Assembly: GCA_030037955.1 (NCBI GenBank)
Contig: JASHPT010000110.1
Coordinates: 1-36,837 of the forward strand
DNA length: 36,837 nucleotides
Reading direction: 5' to 3'
Source: Thermoplasmata archaeon
Lineage (GTDB): Archaea > Thermoplasmatota > Thermoplasmata > Lutacidiplasmatales > UBA184
The notes below the pieces were generated by a model. That model saw only the letters and a program-made list of their open reading frames with translations, was not told where the DNA came from and searched no databases. A program made the position numbers and the translations under genes. Within the stretch, counting starts at the first letter, position 1. Every line of letters starts with the position of its first letter. Positions 19,499 through 27,225 of this stretch are shown piece after piece.

Positions 19499-20782
19499 GT
19501 GGTACGCTCCGTGGCGCGTTCGGGCGCCGGCCTCGTTCGATTGCTCGCCGAGCGCGGAGTTCCGGAGAGGGCGGCCCGCATCTACATCGCGGCCTCCCGC
19601 GAAGGTCCTCAGACGGCGTCCGAACTCGCTCGGATGAGCGGAACCCATCGGGTCGAGACCTACCGGCATATCCAGCAGCTCCGGGAGGCCGGCCTGTTGC
19701 GACCGATGGGCGGACGTCCGATGCGCTTCGGCGCGCTATCGGCGGAGGACCTCCTGGAGCGCTGGATCCGGACCACCTCCGAGGACCTGCGGCGCCTGGA
19801 GGCAGGACGCGACCAGCTGCTGCGGGAGTTCCAGGAGCACCTCTCCACGCCCGAGTTGAGCGACGGACGCAAGTACGTGGTCATGGAGCGCCGCAAGGCG
19901 CTCTACAGCTTCCTGCGCAAGCAGATCGGCCTGGCACGGAAGGAGATCCTGCTCTCGCTGAGCCCGTCGGCGCTCGCCCGCTTCATCGATGGCGGACTGG
20001 ACCGCGACCTTCGGACCGCGAAGCAGCGGGGCGTGAAGCTTCGGGTGATCACCGAGATCAACCGAGGGAATCTCGCCGACGTCAAGCACTTCTCTACGTT
20101 CTCCGAGATCCGGAACACCCGGACGATGCCGGCGGCGCGCGGGGTGCTCTTCGACAAGACCGGCGCGGTGGTCTACGTCGCCGGGGACCTTCGGACCGGC
20201 GGCAACGAGGACCATCTCGTGACGGTCTGGACGACGGACGCCGAGTTCCTCAACCTGGTCCGGGTGCAGTATCAGCAGCTCTGGAATCACTGCACCCCCG
20301 CCGATCACCGGATCGTAGAGCTCGAGGAGCCCCCGGCCGCGGCCCTGCCGGTGCGCCTCGGTCGCGAGGTCGAGTCCTTCAACCGGCTTCGCGAGATCAC
20401 CCAGCTGGGCATGCAGGTCGGCGGGCTCCGGGACCTGCCGTTCGATGTGCCCGAGTTCATCGACACGGTGGCGCGGCAGGTCGGCCGCCAGATCGCGTCG
20501 GAGATCGAGGGGGAGTTGCCGCTGGAGGTCGCACGCTCCCTCCAGGAGTACTACCGGGGGCGTAACGTACGGTTCGAGATCCTGGACTCCGAGCCGCTCG
20601 TCGTGCGTGCGGACGGATGCATCGCCTGCGACGGAGCCTCTCCCGAGGTCGGCCGACTCCTGTGCCCCGCGATCCTCCGCACCGTGTTCGAGGCCCGGAC
20701 GGGTGGACGGTGGGAGGTTACGCGCCCCGAAGGACGCCGGCGCGGCCCCCGGGGGCACGTGTTCTCACTGAACCCGCTCTAG
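19499..20782 (+). CDS. TrmB-like transcriptional regulator (winged HTH plus PLD-like domain) with extra C-terminal Cys-containing domain
   Basis: N-terminal HTH (AARIYIAASREGPQTASELARMSGTHRVETYRHIQQLREAGLL), then KYVVMERRKALYSFLRKQIGLARKEILLSLSP and VYVAGDLRTGGNEDHLVTVWTTDAEFLNLVRVQYQQLW, typical of TrmB middle domains. Confidence 0.8.
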   Translation: MVRSVARSGAGLVRLLAERGVPERAARIYIAASREGPQTASELARMSGTHRVETYRHIQQLREAGLLRPMGGRPMRFGALSAEDLLERWIRTTSEDLRRLEAGRDQLLREFQEHLSTPELSDGRKYVVMERRKALYSFLRKQIGLARKEILLSLSPSALARFIDGGLDRDLRTAKQRGVKLRVITEINRGNLADVKHFSTFSEIRNTRTMPAARGVLFDKTGAVVYVAGDLRTGGNEDHLVTVWTTDAEFLNLVRVQYQQLWNHCTPADHRIVELEEPPAAALPVRLGREVESFNRLREITQLGMQVGGLRDLPFDVPEFIDTVARQVGRQIASEIEGELPLEVARSLQEYYRGRNVRFEILDSEPLVVRADGCIACDGASPEVGRLLCPAILRTVFEARTGGRWEVTRPEGRRRGPRGHVFSLNPL

Positions 20783-20858
20783 GGTCCTGCTGTGGCATGG
20801 TAGCACGCATCATCTTGTAGCAACTGTTCAAACACCAGTGACAAAAAAACCGGCCAAT

Positions 20859-20867
20859 CTATAAATA
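20859..20867 (+). promoter_or_regulatory. Archaeal TATA box (with A-rich BRE-like stretch upstream) for TFB
   Basis: ACAAAAAAACCGGCCAATCTATAAATAGTCC, with CTATAAATA about 35 bp upstream of the TFB ATG and a CTCGGAG SD-like element before the start. Confidence 0.7.
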
Positions 20868-20898
20868 GTCCCAACCCCCTCCTCCCCTCGGAGAAATC

Positions 20899-21999
20899 AT
20901 GCAGACCCACACCCCACTTTCTACACGCTCGGCGCGTAGCAAAACCTCGAGTCCGGCCGCGCTCCGCGCGGCCCCGACGGCGCCCGATGTCGACGCCGCG
21001 CCGACGATCCCGGAGGACGCCTGTACCAACTGCGGCTCGACCCACCTGACGCGCGACGATATCCGCGGGGAGATCGTCTGCGCCGACTGTGGACTGGTCG
21101 TGGACGCGAGCGCGCTGGTCTCGGACCGCGGGCAGCGCGGGAGCAAGGAGGACACCGGCCGCGAAGCCCGAGGCTGGGGCCCCGTCATCTCGCCGCTGAT
21201 GCCCGACAAGGGGCTGTTCAGCGAGATCGGCGTGCCCACGCGGGACTTCCAGGGCAATTCGCTGTCCCGGAACACTTCGCTCAAGTTCTACCATCTCCGG
21301 AAGCTGAACCACCGGCTCCGGGCGGCCCGGACGCACCAGCGCAACCTCGTCGTGGCGCTCGGAGAGCTCAACCGCCTCGCCGGGGTCCTCGGCCTCTCGC
21401 GCGAGGTCAAGGAGTCGGCGACCTACATCTACCGTCGGGCCCTCGAGCACAAGGCCACGCGCGGCAAGAAGATCGTGGCGCTGGTCGCCGCCTCTGTCTA
21501 CGCAGCCTGTCGCCAGTGCCGCGTGCCGCGCACGATGAAGGAGATCATCCAGCACTCCAAGGCGACCAAGATCGAGGTCGGTCGGGCCTACACGCTCCTC
21601 GCGCGCGAGCTCAAGCTGGGCCTCAAGCCGGTCGAGCCGCGGGATTACCTCGTCCGCTTCACGCAGGACCTCAACCTGTCGAAGGAGGTCCGGCAGAAGG
21701 TGCTGGGACTGCTCGAGCAGGTGGAGAAGGTCTACTCGACGAGCGGCGTCCTGCCGAACGGGATCCTCGCGACGATCATCTACATCGCCTCGAACCTGAT
21801 GGGCGAGCCCCGCAGCCAGGACCGTATCGCCGCGGTCGCGAACGTGACCCCGGTGACGATCCGCAACCACTACAAGGAGCTCCTCGACCTGCTGGGCCTG
21901 CCGAAGAACCTCTCGAACCCGCAGGCGCGGGGGACGCTCCCCGCACCCAAGCTCGGCGAGGACTCCCTGGCGGACGCGCCGCTCGCGGCGGGCCACTGA
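20899..21999 (+). CDS. tfb: Transcription initiation factor IIB (TFB)
   Basis: Zn ribbon CTNCGSTHLTRDDIRGEIVCADCGLVV and two cyclin-like repeats (KIVALVAASVYAACRQCRVPRTMKEI; ATIIYIASNLMGEPRSQDRIAAVANVTPVTIRNHYKEL). Confidence 0.95.
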   Translation: MQTHTPLSTRSARSKTSSPAALRAAPTAPDVDAAPTIPEDACTNCGSTHLTRDDIRGEIVCADCGLVVDASALVSDRGQRGSKEDTGREARGWGPVISPLMPDKGLFSEIGVPTRDFQGNSLSRNTSLKFYHLRKLNHRLRAARTHQRNLVVALGELNRLAGVLGLSREVKESATYIYRRALEHKATRGKKIVALVAASVYAACRQCRVPRTMKEIIQHSKATKIEVGRAYTLLARELKLGLKPVEPRDYLVRFTQDLNLSKEVRQKVLGLLEQVEKVYSTSGVLPNGILATIIYIASNLMGEPRSQDRIAAVANVTPVTIRNHYKELLDLLGLPKNLSNPQARGTLPAPKLGEDSLADAPLAAGH

Positions 22000-22069
22000 G
22001 CCCTCGAACGGACCGGGGGTCGTGCCCCGGCCCCCAACCCGTTAAGGGTGCGGACGTCTGGGCCTCGCC

Positions 22070-23278
22070 GTGGCCGACCTGCGTCCGCTGAGCTACTCGT
22101 CGCTCCGGACCTACCTCGAGTGCCCACTCCGCTGGAAGTTCCTCTACGTCGACAAGCTGCCCGAGGCCCCGCGGTCGTACTTCTCCTTCGGTCGGACGAT
22201 CCACTCCGTCCTCGAGGAGCTGGTCCGGCCGTTCCTCGTGCCGGAGGCCGTTCCCCGCAAGAGCGCGGGCGCTTCCCAGCGCCGCCTGGACGAGTGGCAG
22301 GCCGGCGAGGCGATGGTCGAGGGCCACCCTCGACCGCTCACGAAGGACCAGCTCCTCGCGACGTACGACCGGTTGTGGGTCCGGGAGGGCTACGCCAGCC
22401 CGGAAGAGGAGCATCGATACAAGGGCCTCGGCGAGAACCTGCTCCTCCGGTACTACGATCAGTTCCTGGAAGAGCATCCCCGACCGGTGGCGATCGAGGA
22501 GTACCTCCAGTCGACCCTCGATGGGATTCCGGTCCACGGCTACGTCGACCGGATCGACCTCACGTCCCGCGGGGGCCTCGAGGTCCTGGATTACAAGACC
22601 AGCCGGGAAATGGCCGCCCACGAGGCACGGCAGTCCGACCAGCTCACGCTCTACCAGGTACTGGTCGAGAACAACTACGCCCTCCCGGTCGAGCACCTCA
22701 CGCTCTATCACCTGCGGTCGCTGACGCCGCATCGGAGCGCCGCCCGCAGTCCCACCACCCTGGCCCATCTCTCGCAGAAGGTCGGCGAAGTCGCGGACGG
22801 GATTCGGAGCCAGCGCTTCGACCCCACCCCGGGCCGTCAGTGCGAGCGCTGCGACTTCCGCGCCCTCTGCCCCGAGTTCCGCGAGGTCCCGATCGAGGAG
22901 AAGCAGCGGCTCGAGGCGCTGGTCGACCGATTCATCCAGCTCCGTCGGGACGGGGAGAAGGTCGACGCCGACCTCCACCGGGTCGCGGACGAGCTGCACG
23001 CGGAGGCGGAGCGGCTCGGCGTGCACCGGCTGCCGGGCCGGGCCGGCGTGGCGATCCGTCGGCGGGAGGAGGAGTGGAGCTACGCCCCGGACGGCGTCCG
23101 CCCGCTGTTGGAGCAGCATGGGCTGCTCCCGCGGGCCAGCCGACTGGATGCCGCCGAGATCCAGCGGTTGGTACGGGACCCGACGATCGACGCCTCGGTG
23201 CGGCAGGAGATCTCGAAGCGCGGTGGCCGCCAGGTTCGCTGGTACTGGGAGCTCGACCATCCGGAGCCGGACTCCTGA
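22070..23278 (+). CDS. PD-(D/E)XK nuclease family protein (RecB/AddB/Cas4-like) with probable Fe-S cluster
   Basis: LSYSSLRTYLECPLRWKFLYVDKL, GRTIHSVLEEL, nuclease motif GYVDRIDLTSRGGLEVLDYKTS, QLTLYQVLVENNY, and C-terminal CERCDFRALC. Cys near the N-terminus plus CxxCx5C suggests an iron-sulfur staple. GTG start. Confidence 0.88.
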   Translation: MADLRPLSYSSLRTYLECPLRWKFLYVDKLPEAPRSYFSFGRTIHSVLEELVRPFLVPEAVPRKSAGASQRRLDEWQAGEAMVEGHPRPLTKDQLLATYDRLWVREGYASPEEEHRYKGLGENLLLRYYDQFLEEHPRPVAIEEYLQSTLDGIPVHGYVDRIDLTSRGGLEVLDYKTSREMAAHEARQSDQLTLYQVLVENNYALPVEHLTLYHLRSLTPHRSAARSPTTLAHLSQKVGEVADGIRSQRFDPTPGRQCERCDFRALCPEFREVPIEEKQRLEALVDRFIQLRRDGEKVDADLHRVADELHAEAERLGVHRLPGRAGVAIRRREEEWSYAPDGVRPLLEQHGLLPRASRLDAAEIQRLVRDPTIDASVRQEISKRGGRQVRWYWELDHPEPDS

Positions 23279-23324
23279 GCCGTCCGCGCGCAAAGGCTAT
23301 CTCCAAACCCTGGTCCTCTTCCGT

Positions 23325-24392
23325 ATGGGAATCGAGCTCGCCCCGTCGTCCCGCGTGGCGGCGGTGAAGGAGCGGACCCCCACTATCGCCACCCTCTGCT
23401 CGCACTCGTCGCTCCAGATCTTCCACGGGGCCCGGCACGAGGGCCTCGGTACGCTCGGGATCGCCGTGGGCAAGCCGCCGCGATTCTACGAGGCGTTCCC
23501 GCTCGCGCGGCCGGACCGGTTCCTCTCGCTCCCCAAGCTGGCCGACCTTGGACGCCATGCCGCCACGCTCCAGCGCGAAGGAGCGGTCATCGTGCCGACG
23601 GGCTCCTTCGTGGAGTACCTCGGGCCGGCGGCGTTCAACGCCCTCGAGGTCCCGGTCTTCGGTAACCGGAAGGTGCTCGGATGGGAATCGGACCGCGAAA
23701 AGGAGCGCGAGTGGCTCGAGCAGGCCGACGTGCCGATGCCGAAGAAGTTCGCGAACCTCGACTCGGTCGATGGGCCGGTGATCATCAAGTACTACGGAGC
23801 CAAGGGCGGCAAGGGCTTCTTCCTCGCCAAGAATCCGGAGGAGCTCTCGGACTTCCGGCCTACGGGACCCTACGTGATCCAGGAGTACGTGGTCGGGACC
23901 CGGTACTACGTTCACTTCTTCTACTCTCCGCTGTCCGAGGACGGCTACCGGGTCCGGCACGGGTCGATCGAGCTGCTCGGCATGGACCGGCGGGACGAGG
24001 CCAACATCGACGAGCTCTACAAGCTCGGCGCCCAGGAGGGCCTCCGGCGGGCCGGCATCCGGCCGACCTTCGTCGTGACCGGAAACGTCCCGGTCGTTCT
24101 CCGGGAGTCGCTGCTCCCTCAGGTCTTCGATGTGGCGGCCCGGATCGTGGACACCTCCGTCGACCTCTTCGGAGGCATGGTGGGCCCGTTCTGCGTCGAG
24201 GGGATCGTGACCGAGGAGCTCCAGTTCAAGGTCTTCGAGATCTCGACCCGGATCGTCGCCGGAACGAACCTGTTCCCGTCCGGGTCGAGCTACTCCGACC
24301 TGGTGGCGCCCCAGCTGTCGACCGGGCGCCGGATCGCCCTCGAGCTCAAGCGGGCCCGAGCCGAGGACCGGCTGGCCGAGGTGCTGAGCTAG
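23325..24392 (+). CDS. purP: 5-formaminoimidazole-4-carboxamide-1-(beta)-D-ribofuranosyl 5'-monophosphate synthetase (PurP)
   Basis: TIATLCSHSSLQIFHGARHEGLGTLGIAVGK, FVEYLGPAAFNALEVPVFGNRKVLGWESDREKEREWLEQADVPMPKKF, IKYYGAKGGKGFFLAKN, FEISTRIVAGTNLFPSGSSYSDL. Confidence 0.95.
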   Translation: MGIELAPSSRVAAVKERTPTIATLCSHSSLQIFHGARHEGLGTLGIAVGKPPRFYEAFPLARPDRFLSLPKLADLGRHAATLQREGAVIVPTGSFVEYLGPAAFNALEVPVFGNRKVLGWESDREKEREWLEQADVPMPKKFANLDSVDGPVIIKYYGAKGGKGFFLAKNPEELSDFRPTGPYVIQEYVVGTRYYVHFFYSPLSEDGYRVRHGSIELLGMDRRDEANIDELYKLGAQEGLRRAGIRPTFVVTGNVPVVLRESLLPQVFDVAARIVDTSVDLFGGMVGPFCVEGIVTEELQFKVFEISTRIVAGTNLFPSGSSYSDLVAPQLSTGRRIALELKRARAEDRLAEVLS

Positions 24393-24462
24393 TGGCCGGG
24401 CACCGCGTCTCTCCGGGACGCTCCCGGTAGCGGCTCGGGTCGGGAGGAGGGGCGGAGGGCTC

Positions 24463-25410
24463 GTGGCGACCGCCGTGTCCGCGCAGCATCTGTCGAAGAC
24501 GTACACCTATCGCGGCGGGTCCACCCAGGCGCTGGACGATGTCTCGTTCGACATTCCCGCCGGGGAGACCTACGGGCTCATCGGGCGGAACGGCGCCGGG
24601 AAGACCACGTTCCTGCGGATCACGGGGACCCTGCTCCTCCCGTCGAGCGGTACGGCGACGGTCCTGGGGTACGACATCCGGACCGAGGAGCGGGAGATCC
24701 GCCGGCGCATCGCGATGGTTCCGCAGGAGTCGCGGCCGCTGTACTTTGCCACGACCGAGCAGTTGATCGACGGATACCTCCGGATGCGGGGGATGGACGG
24801 CACGGAAGCGCGCCGTCGGCGCAACGACGTCATCGACGAGCTCGGACTCGCCGACGTGCGCCGACGTCTCGTGAGCCGCCTGTCCGGGGGCCAGCGACGC
24901 CGGGTGATGGTCGCGATGGTGCTCGCGTCGGACGCCGAGCTCCTGTTCCTCGACGAGCCGACCACCGGCCTCGACCCGCTCGCGCGTCGGGAGGTCTGGT
25001 CGGCCATCCAGCGCGCCACCCGCGAGCGACGTACGGTCCTGCTCACCACGCACTACCTGGACGAGGCCGAGGCCCTCTCCTCGCGTCTCGCATTGCTCGA
25101 GGGAGGCCACCTGCGGATCGAGGGAACGCCCGACTCGATCCGGGCCCGGGTGCAGCTCCCCTACCGGGTCACCCTCGATTCGAGCTGGAGCGTGGACGAA
25201 CTCACCTCGTTCGGACCCGTGACCTCCGTCGTCGGGGGCCACCTCCTCTTCACCCGCGAAAAGGAGGCCCGCGAGATCGTGCAGTCCGCGCTCGCCCGGG
25301 GAAGCCGGGTCGCGCTGGCCCCGGTGAGCCTCGAGGACATCTTTCTCCAGCTCGTCGGCCGCCCGCTCGATGAGGGCGAGGTCACCGAGAAACCGGAGGA
25401 GCCCGAATGA
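24463..25410 (+). CDS. ABC-2 type transporter ATP-binding protein
   Basis: GRNGAGKTTFLRI, LSGGQRRRVMVAMVL, LLFLDEPTTGLDPLARREVW, TTHYLDEAEAL. Confidence 0.93.
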   Translation: MATAVSAQHLSKTYTYRGGSTQALDDVSFDIPAGETYGLIGRNGAGKTTFLRITGTLLLPSSGTATVLGYDIRTEEREIRRRIAMVPQESRPLYFATTEQLIDGYLRMRGMDGTEARRRRNDVIDELGLADVRRRLVSRLSGGQRRRVMVAMVLASDAELLFLDEPTTGLDPLARREVWSAIQRATRERRTVLLTTHYLDEAEALSSRLALLEGGHLRIEGTPDSIRARVQLPYRVTLDSSWSVDELTSFGPVTSVVGGHLLFTREKEAREIVQSALARGSRVALAPVSLEDIFLQLVGRPLDEGEVTEKPEEPE

Positions 25411-26171
25411 GCGCACGCAACCGGGCCCGGTCGTTCCTCTCGATCGTCTACCTGAACGGCATCCTCCCGATGCGCGCGCAGCCGCTCTATCTGCTCAACA
25501 CCATCGCCTCGCCGCTGGCCTTCCTGTTCTTCATCGACGTGGCCTCCCGGGGCGCGCTCAGCTCCTTCGCGATCACCGGCGGGCTCATCCTGACCATTCT
25601 GACGACCGGCACCGGGATCCAGGCGGACCTGGTCCACTACAAGCAGGACCTCAAGTTCCAGGACGTGGTCGTGGCGTCGCCGGTCGAGGCGCCGATCTAC
25701 GTCGCCGGGATGGCGTTCTCGGAGTTCGTCTACTCGATCCCGGGTCTCGCGGTCTTTCTCCTCCTCTCGGTCGGCGTCCTCGACTACACCGTCGTCGGGA
25801 CGCTGACGCTCGCCGGCGCGCTGGTCCTCATCTGGGGCTTCTCGACCGCGTTCGGCTTCACCCTCGCGACCTACTTCTCCGATATCCGGGAGGCCTTCGT
25901 CTTCGCTCCGCTGATCTCGATCCTGATGACGACGTTGCCCCCTGTCTACTATCCGATCACGTACATCCCCGCCAGCATCCGGTGGGCGGCGTATCTCTCG
26001 CCGACCACGTACGCCGCCGACCTGGTCCATCGGGGGCTGTGCGCCGCGGGCTCGGCCTGCTACGAAGCCCCGTCCGCAGCGGCGACGGCGGTGGACTGGG
26101 GCGTGCTCACGGGCCTCACAGTCGTCCTGATCGTCCTGGCCGCGACCAAGGCACGGTGGCGGGAGCCGTAG
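25407..26171 (+). CDS. ABC-2 type transporter permease
   Basis: Multiple hydrophobic segments, ATGA overlap with the ATPase gene, and typical terminal region VYYPITYIPASIRWAAYLSPTTYAADLVH. Confidence 0.9.
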   Translation: MSARNRARSFLSIVYLNGILPMRAQPLYLLNTIASPLAFLFFIDVASRGALSSFAITGGLILTILTTGTGIQADLVHYKQDLKFQDVVVASPVEAPIYVAGMAFSEFVYSIPGLAVFLLLSVGVLDYTVVGTLTLAGALVLIWGFSTAFGFTLATYFSDIREAFVFAPLISILMTTLPPVYYPITYIPASIRWAAYLSPTTYAADLVHRGLCAAGSACYEAPSAAATAVDWGVLTGLTVVLIVLAATKARWREP

Positions 26172-26233
26172 GCCGCTGCGCGGGCCGGAGCCCGCCCCGG
26201 AGGGTCGGAATCCCGGCGAGGGCAACAGGGCTT

Positions 26234-26500
26234 ATGTACGCGAGCAATGGTCGAGCCGCCCGGATGCTGGCCCAGTCCGATCGGCGTTTCTTTTCGAGCG
26301 CCGAGGACCGGTACCAGCACTGTCTGTTCTGCGGCAAGTCGATCGTCGTGCTGCCCTCGGACCGGCGCGGTGGCGCCTGCTTCGACTGCATGGCGTTGCT
26401 CGGCCCGGAAGCGATGCCCTGTCCGGAATGTGGGACGGAGATCGAGCCGACCTCGAGGGCGGCGGGCTGCGTGCGCTGCGGCTGGTTCCCGAACCCGTAG
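26234..26500 (+). CDS. Small zinc-ribbon protein (88 aa)
   Basis: MYASNGRAARMLAQSDRRFFSSAEDRYQHCLFCGKSIVVLPSDRRGGACFDCMALLGPEAMPCPECGTEIEPTSRAAGCVRCGWFPNP, with four CxxC knuckles. Internal ATG in the ORF-track frame 25370..26500. Confidence 0.7.
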   Translation: MYASNGRAARMLAQSDRRFFSSAEDRYQHCLFCGKSIVVLPSDRRGGACFDCMALLGPEAMPCPECGTEIEPTSRAAGCVRCGWFPNP

Positions 26501-26560
26501 CCGCCGGCGAGTCCCGGCCAAAGAGGTAATAGGGCGACCCCCGTCCGATTCGGCGGGCGT

Positions 26561-26678
26561 GCCGAGGTGGCTCAGTCCGGTACGGCGCGAGTCTGGAAAG
26601 CTCGTGGCGGCATACGCCTCGGGAGTTCAAACGCCGGCATCGGCCGACCCGGTCCGGCGGAAATTCTCCCCCTCGGCG
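26561..26678 (+). tRNA. tRNA-Ser (anticodon GGA) interrupted by an intron in the T-loop
   Basis: Acceptor GCCGAGG pairs with CCTCGGC (26671-26677), discriminator G 26678. Anticodon arm CGAGT-CTGGAAA-GCTCG with GGA at 26595-26597. Variable arm GGCG-GCATA-CGCC. T-stem GGGAG (26621-26625) pairs with CTCCC (26666-26670) only after removing about 33 nt. No encoded CCA. Confidence 0.88.
26632..26664 (+). other. Putative tRNA intron at T-loop position about 59/60 (exact junction uncertain by 1-2 nt)
   Basis: GGGAG-TTC-AAA-CGCCGG...CCGGCG-GAA-ATT-CTCCC forms a bulge-helix-bulge-like fold: perfect 6-bp intron helix, TTC/GAA central helix, opposed 3-nt bulges AAA and ATT. Removal restores a 7-nt T-loop TTCAAAT. 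Confidence 0.82.
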
Positions 26679-26709
26679 CTCCCTCCCGCCGTTCCTCCAG
26701 GTGATCGCC

Positions 26710-27225
26710 ATGTCCGTACGGACCGTCCAGGTGACTCCCTCGCTGCTGCAGGTCGACTCGATCCTCACGCACCTCTCCGGCATCGACGCGCTCGGCGAGG
26801 TCTGCCGCTTCCTTCGGCATGAGTTCGGCCACTACCGCTGGGTCGGGATCTACCTCCGGGACGGGGAGACCCTGCGGCTCGCGGCCTGGGCCGGTCCCCA
26901 GGCGACCGAACACGTCACGATCCCGGTCGGTGCCGGTATCTGCGGCAAGGCCGCGAGAGAGGACCGGACCGTCATCGTGGACGATGTCCGAACCGCGCCG
27001 GAGTACCTCGCCTGCTTCCTGGAGACCCGAGCGGAGATCGTCGTACCGATCCGGAAACACGGTCAGGTGATCGGCGAGATCGACATCGACGGGAACGAGG
27101 TCCGGGCCTACGACGCGTCGGACGATCGGTTCCTCACGGCCGTGGCCGAGCGGGTGGCCGCCGTCGCCGAACAGGTCCAGCCCGAGGTCGCCGGCGGCCG
27201 GCCATCCGTGCGAGGCGGCGGCTGA
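26710..27225 (+). CDS. GAF domain protein
   Basis: YRWVGIYLRDGETLRLAAWAGPQATEHVTIPVGAGICGKAAREDRTVIVDDVRTAPEYLACFLETRAEIVVPIRKHGQVIGEIDIDGNEVRAYDASDDRFL resembles the free methionine-(R)-sulfoxide reductase/GAF family. ATG at 26710, alternative GTG at 26701. Confidence 0.85.
   Translation: MSVRTVQVTPSLLQVDSILTHLSGIDALGEVCRFLRHEFGHYRWVGIYLRDGETLRLAAWAGPQATEHVTIPVGAGICGKAAREDRTVIVDDVRTAPEYLACFLETRAEIVVPIRKHGQVIGEIDIDGNEVRAYDASDDRFLTAVAERVAAVAEQVQPEVAGGRPSVRGGG

Noticed and set aside
26247-26822. 191-aa plus-strand ORF through the Zn-ribbon gene and tRNA
   Set aside because: Out of frame with the Zn-ribbon protein and runs through a well-supported tRNA-Ser; shadow ORF.
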